A DNA stretch of 64,000 nucleotides from Streptomyces resistomycificus (GCF_001514265.1 NZ_KQ948990.1:134320-198319); one strand, 5' to 3'. Shown: positions 34,385 through 43,034, counted from the first letter of the stretch. Translations and numbers: made by a program. Notes: generated from the letters alone by a model not told the origin.

Positions 34385-35134
34385 TCAGCGGAAGATCGCG
34401 ATGGCCTCCAGCGTCACCTCGCCGGTGTCCTGCCGCCAGCCCGTCATCTTGCCGAGGCAGCGGGCCGTGAAGGTGCCCTCGGGGATCGTCTCGCGGCGCA
34501 GGCCCTCGCGGGCGCCGACGACCCGGACGTAGGGCGGTGTCTGCGGATCGCCGTACGCGGCGCGCAGCACTATGCCCTGCGAGGTGTCCGGGTCCATCAC
34601 GAAGCGGCCGCGCACCGACACGAACTCGTCGATGTCGCTGAGCGCGATCCGGGTGTCGCCGGCCAGGGCGTCGGCGAGGGCCCGGTTGGGCCGTACGCTG
34701 CCGGTGCGCAGGTCGGCGTGGACGATGGCGTCGGCCCGGTCGAGGGCTTCGGTCAACATCCCTATGACGTTGATGGGTTCGTTCTTCTGCACGTACTTGG
34801 TGAACTTCTCCTGCGTGACGTCCTTGCCGGCCTTGACGGTCCACGGCATGAGCTTCCCCAGGAGGCTGACGCTGGTGTTGACGTTGGTGCGGTGCTCCAC
34901 CGCCTGTTCGAGCGCCTCGCTGTAGTGGCTGACCTGGTAGAGGTCCATGACGGACTTCCCGTCCAGGTAGAAGCAGATGCTGTACGCCGTCTGCCGTGCC
35001 GCCGTCCGCCTCCGGGCCTCGCGGGCGTGGCCCAGCAGCACGGCGGCGAGCGCCACGAGGCCGGCGGCGGTCACCAGCCAGACCGTCATCCACGGCCACC
35101 ACACGCTCCACCACAGTCCGTCAGTGACAGCCAC
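34385..35134 (-). CDS. Membrane-anchored hypothetical protein, third gene of VWA operon
   Basis: 249 aa. An N-terminal membrane anchor (WWPWMTVWLVTAAGLVALAAVLLGHA) precedes a soluble domain of about 210 residues with the segments YSICFYLDGKSVMDLYQVSH, EFVSVRGRFVMDPDTSQGIV and MTGWRQDTGEVTLEAIAIF. No named domain recognised. Its start overlaps the end of the VWA gene by 14 bp. It belongs with the two preceding genes (binding-protein-like and VWA lipoprotein) as a tightly coupled set. Confidence 0.75.
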   Translation of the reverse strand: MAVTDGLWWSVWWPWMTVWLVTAAGLVALAAVLLGHAREARRRTAARQTAYSICFYLDGKSVMDLYQVSHYSEALEQAVEHRTNVNTSVSLLGKLMPWTVKAGKDVTQEKFTKYVQKNEPINVIGMLTEALDRADAIVHADLRTGSVRPNRALADALAGDTRIALSDIDEFVSVRGRFVMDPDTSQGIVLRAAYGDPQTPPYVRVVGAREGLRRETIPEGTFTARCLGKMTGWRQDTGEVTLEAIAIFR

Positions 35135-36692
35135 GGATCTCCTTGAATGCCTCGGAAAGGGACGAGTCGTCGGCGTCCACCATCCGCCCGCCGGTCTTCG
35201 CCGCCGCGCGCTGCAGTGCGGCCGTGTCGGCCTCGCCGAAGTGGACGGGGTAGGTGGAGACGTCGCGCGCCGCGTCGGGCAGGGCCTCGTAGCGGCGAAC
35301 GAACTGGGCGTAGGACAGGCCCGCGTTGTTCTCGCCGTCCGTCATCAGGACCACGGAGAGGGGACGGTCGGGGTCGGCGGCCAGGGCGTGGGCCGCGGTG
35401 CGGTAGCCGTGGTCGAGGGCGGACCACACGGCGGTGGCGTCGCCGTATCCGCCGCGGGCGACGGTGTCGGTGAGCTCCCTCAGGTCCCCCGGGCCGGTGA
35501 CGGTGATGGTCCGCTCTTCCAGGACCCGTCCGCCGAACCGTACGACGGTGAGGCGTTCGCCCTGGTAGAAGCGGGTGAACTTGCCCGTCGACGAGGAGTC
35601 CGCGCCGCTGAGACCGGCGAACGCCTCGCGCAGCGCGGCCATCCGGGCGCCGCGCATCGAGCCGGAGAAGTCGAGCAGGAAGACGACCTGCCCCGCGGTG
35701 CGCCGGTCCGGGTCGCCGTAGTCGGCCAGCAGGCGTTCCACCACCGCGAGCCGGTCGGGGAAGTAGAGGGCGTTGCCGATCGGTGCGCGCAGCGGGGCGT
35801 CCCGGGTGACCGTGGCGCTGACCGGTCGGCGCCGGGTGTCGCGCATGATCCTCTCCTGTACGTCGTCGCGCCGCAGCCACTCGGTGACCTTGTCGTAGGC
35901 GGCGCGACGGGACGGGTCGAGCAGGAGGATGGGGAAGTCGGACAGGACCGTGCCGTCCTCGGGGCGGACGATCTCCAGTTTCTCCTTCAGGCGGCCGGAG
36001 GCGTTGAGGGCGAGCAGGTCGGACTCGTAGGCGATCAGCGCGTCGGCGCGGTCCTGGTGGGCGGCGTAGGAGTCGACAAGGTCGGGGGAGGTGGCGGCGG
36101 TGAGGGTCTGGCCGGAGCGGAAGCCGCGCAACCGGTCGCAGGAGACGTCCTCGGTGCGCAGGGCGGCGCCGGTGCCGGCGGCGGCGGTGGCGACGCCGAC
36201 CAGGGCGGCGAGTCCGCTGCCCGCGTTGCGGGGGTCGGCCATGCCGAAGCGGACCGTACCGGTGGCGGCGGCGTCGGCGATGTCGGCCCAGGTGAGGTGG
36301 CCGCCGGGGACGTCGGCCCGCAGGGCGCGAGCCGTGTCGAGGGCGAGGCCGATGACGACCGGGGACGTCATCGTCGGTGTCCGCTGCAGCCCGTGCACGG
36401 ATTCCCTGTCGCGCAGCCGCAGATAGCGGTCGGAGGAGAGCCAGGCGAGGTCGTATCCGGTACGGGCGGCGGCGAGCCGGGTCTCCGCGTCGGGCCGCCG
36501 GTCGAGGTCGAGTTCTACGCCAGTGGCGTCCGCCAACTCGTCGAGGAGCGGGGCGAGTACGGCGAGGTCGGGACTGGCGAGCACGCGCAGCCGGACGCGT
36601 TCGCCGCCGCCGTCCCCGTCGTCGGTGCAGGCGGACAGCAGGGTGGCCACCAGGAGCGTACAGACCGTCAGAAGCGGGATGCGGCCCCTCAC
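35121..36692 (-). CDS. Substrate-binding plus VWA domain lipoprotein
   Basis: 523 aa. A lipoprotein signal with Cys22 (ATLLSACTDDG) precedes a periplasmic-binding-protein-like domain (residues about 30-320; VRLRVLASPDLAVLAPLLDE, IADAAATGTVRFGMADPRNA, DALIAYESDLLALNASG, VLSDFPILLLDPSRRAAYDK) and a von Willebrand factor A domain from about 335. The VWA metal-dependent site is complete: DFSGS near 337-341, later Thr in DATAVWSALDHGYR and Asp in VLMTDGENN. The two domains in one chain suggest that ligand binding outside the cell is coupled to protein interaction. Start ATG 36692 overlaps the upstream gene by 4 bp. Function unknown. Confidence 0.85.
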   Translation of the reverse strand: MRGRIPLLTVCTLLVATLLSACTDDGDGGGERVRLRVLASPDLAVLAPLLDELADATGVELDLDRRPDAETRLAAARTGYDLAWLSSDRYLRLRDRESVHGLQRTPTMTSPVVIGLALDTARALRADVPGGHLTWADIADAAATGTVRFGMADPRNAGSGLAALVGVATAAAGTGAALRTEDVSCDRLRGFRSGQTLTAATSPDLVDSYAAHQDRADALIAYESDLLALNASGRLKEKLEIVRPEDGTVLSDFPILLLDPSRRAAYDKVTEWLRRDDVQERIMRDTRRRPVSATVTRDAPLRAPIGNALYFPDRLAVVERLLADYGDPDRRTAGQVVFLLDFSGSMRGARMAALREAFAGLSGADSSSTGKFTRFYQGERLTVVRFGGRVLEERTITVTGPGDLRELTDTVARGGYGDATAVWSALDHGYRTAAHALAADPDRPLSVVLMTDGENNAGLSYAQFVRRYEALPDAARDVSTYPVHFGEADTAALQRAAAKTGGRMVDADDSSLSEAFKEIRGCH

Positions 36693-37900
36693 TCGGCGCC
36701 CTCCGCGGGCGGGCAGTCGCCGACGATCTGGATCATCCGTTCCAGCAGCGGGAGCCGGGGCAGTACGGCCTTGGTGTCGTCGGCGGAGGTCACGGGTGCC
36801 GGGATGTCCCGCTCGCCGAGGAACTCCTTCAGCTGGACGCTGGTCGCGTCGCTGCGGGTGTCCCGGACCCGGAAGCCCAACTCCATTGCCCGGTGCTGGA
36901 GTTCGAGGTCGGAGGTGATGAGCTCACCGAGCCGGTCGCCGTCCCGGGTCAGGGCGACGAGCTGGGGTTCGGTGTCGATGCGGGTCGACGGGTAGAGCAG
37001 GACGCGCTCGGAGTCGGGGGTGCCGTGCTCGGCCTCGTACGCGATCTGGTGGGCCAGGAACTGGTGCTCGTAGATCACGGCGATCGGCGAGATGCCCTTG
37101 CCGTCGGCGGACAGGTACGTCTCCGCCTTCTCCGCGGAGGGCAGCCCCTGTTCGACGAGGAGGGGCTTGATGTCGCGGGCGAGCCTCTCCGCCTCCGGGA
37201 GGGTGTCCGGGGCGTCGTTCTCGTGCTCGACGAAGGCGACGAGGCCGAGGTAGGTGCCGCCGGAGTTGCTCTCGCAGATGTCGGAGGACTGGGCGAGGAC
37301 CTTGTTTCCGTTGTCGACGCCGTAACGGGCGATGCCGATGCCGTCCCACGTCTTGCCGCCCCTCGTCAGGGCGAGGAACTTCTCCATGTCCAGTGTGTAG
37401 TACAGGGACTGACCGCCCGACCCGCGCTGGAGCCGGGCCACGCCGTTGCCCCGCAGGGCCTCGGCGTACTCGCGGTAGGTGGCCAGCACGATGGGGCTGA
37501 CGAAGGGGCGGTACGTCGTCACCGGGCGGTCCGCCGCGGCGCGTTCGCGGGTGATCAGGTCGGCGGCGGGCTGGCCGGACGGGAAGACGACGTCGTAGCC
37601 CTTGATGTCCTGGTTGGCTATCTCACGGGAGCCCATGCGGGTGATGCGCACCCGGAAGCCGTGCTTCAGCAGCAGGCGTTCGACTTCTGGGTCCTCGAAG
37701 AAGTCCCTCTTGGAGGCCATCTTGGCCTCGATGGTGACGACCTTCTGCAACGGCAGTAACAGATGCCCCGACGCCATCAGCAGTACCAGGCCGACGACCG
37801 GGAGGGGCAGCGCGACCGCCAGGGCTCTTCGCAGGCGGCCGCGCGTGGGTCTGGTGACGGTCAACCGAGGCTCCGGCGGAGCGGGTCTGTTCGCGGGCAC
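36689..37900 (-). CDS. Membrane-anchored substrate-binding-domain protein, first gene of VWA operon
   Basis: 403 aa. One N-terminal membrane anchor (ALAVALPLPVVGLVLLMASG) is followed by a large binding-protein-like domain resembling ABC extracellular solute-binding folds (MASKRDFFEDPEVERLLLKH, DIKGYDVVFPSGQPAADLI, TYRPFVSPIVLATYREYAEA, GKTWDGIGIARYGVDNGNKV). GTG 37900 has GGGGGGAG 7 nt upstream, so I prefer it to the upstream in-frame possibilities. Its stop overlaps the VWA gene by 4 bp. No ABC permease or ATPase is nearby. The ligand and role are unknown. Confidence 0.82.
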   Translation of the reverse strand: MPANRPAPPEPRLTVTRPTRGRLRRALAVALPLPVVGLVLLMASGHLLLPLQKVVTIEAKMASKRDFFEDPEVERLLLKHGFRVRITRMGSREIANQDIKGYDVVFPSGQPAADLITRERAAADRPVTTYRPFVSPIVLATYREYAEALRGNGVARLQRGSGGQSLYYTLDMEKFLALTRGGKTWDGIGIARYGVDNGNKVLAQSSDICESNSGGTYLGLVAFVEHENDAPDTLPEAERLARDIKPLLVEQGLPSAEKAETYLSADGKGISPIAVIYEHQFLAHQIAYEAEHGTPDSERVLLYPSTRIDTEPQLVALTRDGDRLGELITSDLELQHRAMELGFRVRDTRSDATSVQLKEFLGERDIPAPVTSADDTKAVLPRLPLLERMIQIVGDCPPAEGAE

Positions 37901-38079
37901 CGGCGTTCTCCCCCCTGGGTGGGCCAGGATCGTCGATGACGCCAGTGGCCCTGCAACAACGGTAGATCCAACGCGAGTTGAACGAAAGAAACGTGCGCGA
38001 TGAACACGTACGGGATCCAACGCCCGGGCCCTCGGCCCGGTGCAGGTTTCATCCGGGATTGAGCGGCAACCCGATCGGC

Positions 38080-38373
38080 ATGTCCCCTCGATATCGCAAC
38101 GGTGCCAATCAGGCCGGCACGATCATCGCGGTCGTAGCCGACGTCATGGCCCTCATCCTGGGCCTGTGGATCCTGATGTACCTGCTGGACGCGAACCGCG
38201 CGAACGACTTCGTGCAGTTCATCCACGACGTCGCCCGCTGGCTCGCAGGCTGGTCCCACGACCTCTTCACGTTCGACGAGGCCTGGGCTCGCGTAGTGGC
38301 GGGCTACGGCCTCGCCGCAGTCGTCTACCTCTTCGTCGGCCACGCCATCGCCAACCGCGTGCACCGGCACTGA
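38080..38373 (+). CDS. Small membrane protein, hypothetical
   Basis: 97 aa from ATG 38080. Two membrane helices: IIAVVADVMALILGLWILMYL and VVAGYGLAAVVYLFVGHAIA, with FVQFIHDVARWLAGWSHDLF between them. The open frame extends upstream to 37978 (MNERNVRDEH), but there is no better ribosome site there. The 3' third is duplicated 230 bp downstream (see the repeat feature). No family known to me; a small membrane protein near the VWA operon. Confidence 0.7.
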   Translation: MSPRYRNGANQAGTIIAVVADVMALILGLWILMYLLDANRANDFVQFIHDVARWLAGWSHDLFTFDEAWARVVAGYGLAAVVYLFVGHAIANRVHRH

Positions 38374-38451
38374 GCCGACACCGAGACCACCCCGCCCCGG
38401 CCGCGGACGCACACCTCGGCCGGGGTCCCCGACTCCCAGACCCCCTCAGCC

Positions 38452-38602
38452 GGTCCCACGACCCGGGGGCCTGGGGGCACCCCCCGGAAAGCACAGCACG
38501 TTCGACGAGGCCTGGGCCCGCGTGGTGGCAGGCCACGGCCTCGTCGCAGTCGTCCACTTCCGCGCCGACCACGCCGGCGCCCAGCGCGGGCACCGGCGCT
38601 GA
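38452..38602 (+). pseudogene. Partial second copy of the 38080 gene's 3' end
   Basis: From 38498 the sequence repeats the last 35 codons of the preceding gene (FDEAWARVVAGHGLVAVVHF here versus FDEAWARVVAGYGLAAVVYL in the original), ending in its own TGA at 38602. DNA identity is about 80 percent. A short upstream match (ggtcccacgacc at about 38452) is separated from it by a 38-bp insert. The copy has lost the rest of the gene, so it is not a complete protein. It lies in the gap before the toroid gene. Confidence 0.85.
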
Positions 38603-38639
38603 GTCCGCACACGGACCGCCGGCGCCCGGCGGTCTCAGG

Positions 38640-39710
38640 TCAGGCGCAGCAGTCCGGGTCGAGGCCGGTCGGCAGCCGGTCGCCGGCGAAGACCGCGCAG
38701 GTCGCCTCGTGGCCGCCGAGGGCGGCGACCGCGAGGAGGAGGGAGCCGGCCGTCCACGTGGTCAGCTCCTGGGGCCAGACGGCCTTGTCGTCGAAGACGT
38801 AGCCCGTCCAGTAGAGGCCGGACTCGGTGTCCCGCAGGTGCTGGATCGACTGCAGGATCTCCAGGGCCCGGTCGGACTCGCCCATCGCCCAGAGGGTGAG
38901 GGCCAGTTCGGCCGACTCACCACCGGTGACCCACGGGTTGGGGTCGACGCAGCGCACCCCCAGGCCGGGCACGACGAAGCGGTCCCAGTCCTCCTCCATG
39001 CGGGACTTGGCCTCCGCTCCGGTGAGCGCGCCGCCCAGGATCGGGTAGTACCAGTCCATCGAGTAGCGGTCCTTGTCGAGGAACCGCTCCGGGTGACGGC
39101 GGATCGCGTGCCGTAGGGCACCCACCGCCAACTCCCAGTCGGGCTGCGGCTCTTCACGCTGCTCGGCGATCGCCAGCGCACACCGCAGCGCGTGGTGGAT
39201 CGAGGAGGACCCCGTCAGCAGCGCGTCCGCGGTCCGCGCGCCGTCGTCCTCCTGCTTCCAGCCGATCTGCCCGCCGGGCTGCTGGAGTCGCAGTACGAAC
39301 TCGATCGCCGCGTAGACCGACGGCCACATCCGGTCGAGGAACGGCTCGTCGCCGGTGGACAGATAGTGGTGCCACACGCCTACGGCTATGTAGGCGACGA
39401 AGTTCGTCTCCCGGCCCCGGTCGGTGACGTCGTCGAACGCCCCGTCGGCGTAGGCCGCGTACCAGGAGCCGTCCTCGTTCTGGTGCTCCGCCAGCCACGT
39501 GTACGCCCGCTCGGCGGCCTCGTGCTCGCCCGCCGCGTCCAGCGCCATCGCGGCCTCGGTGTGGTCCCACGGATCCAGGTGGTGTCCCCGGAACCACGGG
39601 ACGGCCCCGTCCTCCCGCTGCACGGCGAGGATGCCGGCGACGGTCGCGGCGGCCTCCTCCGCGGTGAGGACCCCGGGCAGGACGAGGTGTTCTGTCCGGG
39701 GGGTGGTCAC
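38640..39710 (-). CDS. Alpha/alpha-toroid protein (prenyltransferase/squalene-cyclase-like)
   Basis: 356 aa with regular helical repeats typical of terpenoid-cyclase or glycosidase-like alpha/alpha toroids: VAGILAVQREDGAVPWFRGH, TWLAEHQNEDGSWYAAYADG, LRLQQPGGQIGWKQEDDG, ADALLTGSSSIHHALRC. Acidic and aromatic residues line the presumed pocket. It lacks the DxDD motif of squalene-hopene cyclases. GTG 39710 overlaps the methyltransferase stop by 4 bp. In the operon it follows glycosyltransferase and methyltransferase genes. A prenyltransferase label would be by similarity only; a glycoside or lipid-modifying role is equally possible. Confidence 0.8.
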   Translation of the reverse strand: MTTPRTEHLVLPGVLTAEEAAATVAGILAVQREDGAVPWFRGHHLDPWDHTEAAMALDAAGEHEAAERAYTWLAEHQNEDGSWYAAYADGAFDDVTDRGRETNFVAYIAVGVWHHYLSTGDEPFLDRMWPSVYAAIEFVLRLQQPGGQIGWKQEDDGARTADALLTGSSSIHHALRCALAIAEQREEPQPDWELAVGALRHAIRRHPERFLDKDRYSMDWYYPILGGALTGAEAKSRMEEDWDRFVVPGLGVRCVDPNPWVTGGESAELALTLWAMGESDRALEILQSIQHLRDTESGLYWTGYVFDDKAVWPQELTTWTAGSLLLAVAALGGHEATCAVFAGDRLPTGLDPDCCA

Positions 39711-40456
39711 TTGGCGGCCACCTCGGCTTCGGCGAGACGGGGCAGGTGCGGCTTGGTCGCGTACGCCACGAAGCTCTTGCCTATCAGCGGGTTCAGCGCC
39801 TGCTCGGCGACCCGGGTCGCGAGCGGCTTCTTCATGATGTCCCAGACCAGCAGCTTGTGGTACGCCCGCACCGGCAACGCCTTGTCGTTGTCGACGCCGA
39901 ACGCGCACTTCAGCCACCAGTACGGCGAGTGCAGCGCGTGCGCGTGGTGCGTGCCGTACGGCTTGAGACCGGCTTCCCTGATCCTCGCGAGGAGTTCGTC
40001 CGCCTTGTAGATGCGGATGTGGCCGCCCTCGACCTCGTGGTAGGCGTCGGACAGGCTCCAGCAGACCTTCTCGGGTCCGTAGCGCGGGACGGTGATCGCT
40101 ATCCGGCCGCCGGGCTTCAACACCCGCACCATCTCGGCGAGTACGCCCTTGTCGTCGGGGATGTGCTCCATCACCTCGGAGATGATGACGACGTCGAAGG
40201 ACTCGTCGGGGAAGGGCAGCGCGAGGGCGTCGCCCTCCATCGCGGTCGCGGTGGCGCCCTCCGGGGCCTCGCCGGCCTCCTTCATCGCGGCGAACCACTT
40301 CGCGACCTCGCGGATCTCCTCGCCGTTCTGGTCGAGCGCCACGACCCGCGCACCACGCCGGTAGCACTCGAACGCGTGCCGGCCGGCACCGCACCCGAGG
40401 TCCAGGACGCGGTCACCCGGGGCGAGCGGGAACCGGGAGAAGTCGACGGTCAGCAC
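39707..40456 (-). CDS. SAM-dependent methyltransferase (Methyltransf_11 type)
   Basis: 249 aa. Motif I LDLGCGAGRHAFECYRRGAR, acidic motif ALDQN, then DALALPFPDESFDVVIISEV and EMVRVLKPGGRIAITVPRYG identify a class I methyltransferase. The tail of about 90 residues (AYHKLLVWDIMKKPLATRVA) may help bind substrate. It overlaps both neighbours (7 bp with the glycosyltransferase, 4 bp with the toroid gene). The three together probably modify one product, perhaps a glycolipid. Confidence 0.9.
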   Translation of the reverse strand: MLTVDFSRFPLAPGDRVLDLGCGAGRHAFECYRRGARVVALDQNGEEIREVAKWFAAMKEAGEAPEGATATAMEGDALALPFPDESFDVVIISEVMEHIPDDKGVLAEMVRVLKPGGRIAITVPRYGPEKVCWSLSDAYHEVEGGHIRIYKADELLARIREAGLKPYGTHHAHALHSPYWWLKCAFGVDNDKALPVRAYHKLLVWDIMKKPLATRVAEQALNPLIGKSFVAYATKPHLPRLAEAEVAAK

Positions 40457-41856
40457 GTGGCCCTGCTTTCGCGATCGGATACAACGTCAACAACTTCTGG
40501 GGCCGCGGAACCTGCGGCGACCGCGGTCGGGGGGCGGCTCGCGGCGGGCAGCGCCGGGCCGGCGATCGCCTCGCGGTACCGGGCCACCGTGCCCTCGGCG
40601 GCCTTCGCCCAGGTGAAGCGGGCGAGCACCCGCTCCCGGCCGGCCGCGCCGAGCCGGGCCCGCAGTTCCGGGTCGCCCAGCAGTCGGCTCAGGCCGCCCG
40701 CCAGCGCGCCGGCGTCGCCCGGCGGCACCGCGAGGCAGGTCTCGCCGTCCCGTCCGGCGACCTCGGGGATCGCGCCGCCGGTCGTGGCCAGCAGCGGCGT
40801 CCCGGTGGCCATGGCCTCCGCGGCCGGCAGTGAGAAGCCCTCGTAGAGCGACGGCACGCAGGCGACCTCCGCCGACCGCACCAGGTCGACGAGTTCGGCG
40901 TCCGAGATGCCCTTGACGAAGTCGACGGCGCCTTCGAGGCCGTACCGCTCGACCGCCTGGGCGACGGGCCCCTCCTCGGGCCGCTTGCCGACGACGACGA
41001 GGTGGGCGTCCGGGCGCTCGGTGCGGACCTTCGCCAGCGCCTCGACGAGAAAGACCAGGCCCTTGAGCGGCACGTCCGCGCTGGAGGTCGTCACGATCCG
41101 GCCCGGCACCACGGGCACCGACGGATTGGGCGAGAAAAGGTCGGTGTCGGCGCCGATGTGGACGACGTGGATCCGGTCGTCGCGGACGCCGAGATCGTCG
41201 ACTATCTCCTGGCGGGAGGTTCCGGAGACGGTGAGCACGGAGGGCAGCCGGCGGGCCACGCGCTTCTGCATCCGGGTGAAGGCGTACCAGCGGCGTACGG
41301 AGTACCTTCGCCGTCGGCCCTCCGCGGCGTCCAGCTCCAGTCGGCGGTCCACGGTGATGGGGTGGTGGATCGTGGTGACCAGCGGGGCGCCGACGTCGCC
41401 CAACAGGCCGTAGCCGAGGGTCTGGTTGTCGTGGACGACGTCGAACTCGCCGCGCCGGGCGCGCAGATGGCGGCGGGCGCGCAGCGAGAAGGTGAGCGGC
41501 TCGGGGAAACCGCCGGTCCACATCGTCGCGACTTCCAGCGCGTCGATCCAGTCGCGGTACTCGCCGCGCTTCGGGGTGCGGAAGGGGTCGGGCTGACGGT
41601 AGAGGTCGAGGCTGGGCAGCTCGGTGAGGCTCAGGCGCTCGTCGTGCCCCTCGTCCAGGACGGGGTAGGGCTGGGAACCTATGACCTCGACGGTGTGCCC
41701 GAGGCGGGCCAACTCGCGCGAGAGGTGCCGTACGTAGACGCCCTGCCCCCCGCAGAACGGGTTCCCTTTGTATGTGAGGAGTGCGATACGGAGCGGTCGC
41801 TCGCCGTCGGCGGCCGGACCCTCGAAAGGCCCCGCCTGACTGGCCTCAGCGGTCAC
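40450..41856 (-). CDS. Glycosyltransferase family 4
   Basis: 468 aa, GT-B fold. N-terminal acceptor side: RIALLTYKGNPFCGGQGVYV with Gly-Gly motif, VRHLSRELARLGHTVEVIGS. C-terminal donor side: TTSSADVPLKGLVFLVEALA, EVACVPSLYEGFSLPAAEAM (E-x7-E motif) and GDAGALAGGLSRLLGDPELR. GTG start 41856, first gene of a three-gene operon. The KstR-type box at 41911 is 55 bp upstream of its start, on the divergent intergenic region with the TetR gene, so it could be regulated with the steroid genes. Acceptor unknown. Confidence 0.92.
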   Translation of the reverse strand: MTAEASQAGPFEGPAADGERPLRIALLTYKGNPFCGGQGVYVRHLSRELARLGHTVEVIGSQPYPVLDEGHDERLSLTELPSLDLYRQPDPFRTPKRGEYRDWIDALEVATMWTGGFPEPLTFSLRARRHLRARRGEFDVVHDNQTLGYGLLGDVGAPLVTTIHHPITVDRRLELDAAEGRRRRYSVRRWYAFTRMQKRVARRLPSVLTVSGTSRQEIVDDLGVRDDRIHVVHIGADTDLFSPNPSVPVVPGRIVTTSSADVPLKGLVFLVEALAKVRTERPDAHLVVVGKRPEEGPVAQAVERYGLEGAVDFVKGISDAELVDLVRSAEVACVPSLYEGFSLPAAEAMATGTPLLATTGGAIPEVAGRDGETCLAVPPGDAGALAGGLSRLLGDPELRARLGAAGRERVLARFTWAKAAEGTVARYREAIAGPALPAASRPPTAVAAGSAAPEVVDVVSDRESRATC

Positions 41857-41910
41857 TCTGGGCCCCCTTCTCCCTGCACTGTCCCGCGAGATTACGCCGG
41901 GACGCTAATC

Positions 41911-41924
41911 TAGAACAAGTTTCA
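41911..41924. promoter_or_regulatory. KstR-type operator between glycosyltransferase and TetR gene
   Basis: TAGAACAAGTTTCA fits TNNAACNNGTTNNA at every fixed position. It lies 55 bp before the glycosyltransferase start and 142 bp before the TetR start. KstR of mycobacteria autoregulates, and this placement would allow it here. Confidence 0.72.
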
Positions 41925-42065
41925 GACTTGATCGTTCAAGAGGCTCTGAATCTACCGGCAGGTAGGCGCGTAGTGAGCGGTGGATCAGGTGATTCACGCC
42001 ACCACCGGCGCGCCTGGCATGCTGTGCGATCACTCGCCCTCACCGACTGTCACGGAACGGGACCC

Positions 42066-42722
42066 ATGCCTGCGGAAGCCAAGGTGGACAAGGTGGCCAA
42101 GGTGGATGCCAGTACCGCGCGGCCCGACTCGGCGCCGCTCACCGAGCGACAGGAGGCGCGCCGTCGGCGCATCCTGCACGCGAGCGCGCAGCTGGCCAGC
42201 CGGGGCGGTTTCGACGCCGTGCAGATGCGGGAGGTCGCGGAGTCCTCACAGGTGGCGCTCGGCACCCTGTACCGCTACTTCCCGTCCAAGATCCATCTCC
42301 TGGTCGCCACCATGCAGGACCAGTTGGAGCACATGCACGGGACGCTGCGCAAGAAGCCGCCGGCGGGCGACACGGCGGCGCAGCGGGTGGCGGAGACCCT
42401 GATGCGCGCCTTCCGCGCGCTGCAGCGCGAGCCTCACCTGGCGGACGCGATGGTGCGGGCGCTCACGTTCGCGGACCGCAGCGTGAGCCCCGAGGTCGAC
42501 CAGGTCTCCCACCAGACCACGGCGATCGTCCTGGACGCGATGGGGCTGGAGAACCCGACGCCGGAGCAGCTCTCGGCGGTCCGGGTCATCGAGCACACCT
42601 GGCACTCGGCTCTGATCACCTGGCTGTCGGGCCGCGCGTCCATCGCCCAGGTGAAGATCGACATCGAGACGGTGTGCCGCCTGATCGACCTCACGGAGCC
42701 GGAGGACCGGGGCGGGGCGTAG
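42066..42722 (+). CDS. kstR: TetR family regulator, KstR-like
   Basis: 218 aa. The HTH region (RRRRILHASAQLASRGGFDA, VQMREVAESSQVALGTLYRY, FPSKIHLLVATM) is nearly that of mycobacterial KstR, the cholesterol catabolism repressor, whose HTH includes VQMRDVADRAGVAVGTLYRY. The ligand half also matches in pattern: QREPHLADAMVRALTFADRS, SPEVDQVSHQT, AVRVIEHTWHSALITWLSGR. KstR releases DNA when it binds a 3-oxo-cholestenoyl-CoA type ligand. ATG 42066. An N-terminal extension of about 30 residues is polar. The KstR-type boxes elsewhere in the window suggest its targets. Confidence 0.88.
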   Translation: MPAEAKVDKVAKVDASTARPDSAPLTERQEARRRRILHASAQLASRGGFDAVQMREVAESSQVALGTLYRYFPSKIHLLVATMQDQLEHMHGTLRKKPPAGDTAAQRVAETLMRAFRALQREPHLADAMVRALTFADRSVSPEVDQVSHQTTAIVLDAMGLENPTPEQLSAVRVIEHTWHSALITWLSGRASIAQVKIDIETVCRLIDLTEPEDRGGA

Positions 42723-42743
42723 GCGCGCGAAGAACCTACGAGA

Positions 42744-42850
42744 CGGGTTCCCTTCGCCGGTATTGCCCGGATCAGGTACTGGGGGTCGCCTTCCGGTCCA
42801 TCTGCGACCTTCCGGCCTCTCAGCCCGACCGTCGACGTCGGCCCCGGCGG
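42744..42850 (-). promoter_or_regulatory. TPP riboswitch (THI element), no gene visible downstream
   Basis: On the minus strand the two thiamine-pyrophosphate aptamer halves are visible: gggctgagaggccgg (about 42815-42830), and the other half as cctgatccgggcaatacc then ggcgaagggaacc (about 42745-42775). These match the conserved GCTGAGA and CTGATC-GG-AAT-CC-GCG-AGGGA blocks. The first downstream sequence on this strand is the antisense of the TetR gene (stop at 42722), with no minus-strand start. An AT-rich stretch at about 42925-42970 could be its promoter. See the findings. Confidence 0.85.
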
Positions 42851-43034
42851 AGACGATGCCTCGCGCCCAAGTCGGCTACTCCGGTCGAACTCCCTCACTC
42901 GCCTCGTAGGCCACTTCCCAGAGTAGAACACTTATCCAGGGACAAAACCCCCTGAACCATGATTTTTTGCATGCCGCACGGCAGCCAGGCGGCCGCACGG
43001 CACGCCCCCGGCCGCCCGCTGCTCGCCCGCCCGT

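Noticed and set aside
42434..42931. Minus-strand frame downstream of the TPP riboswitch considered as its target gene.
   Set aside because: It lies largely within the TetR gene antisense, begins before the riboswitch, and has no family-like motif.
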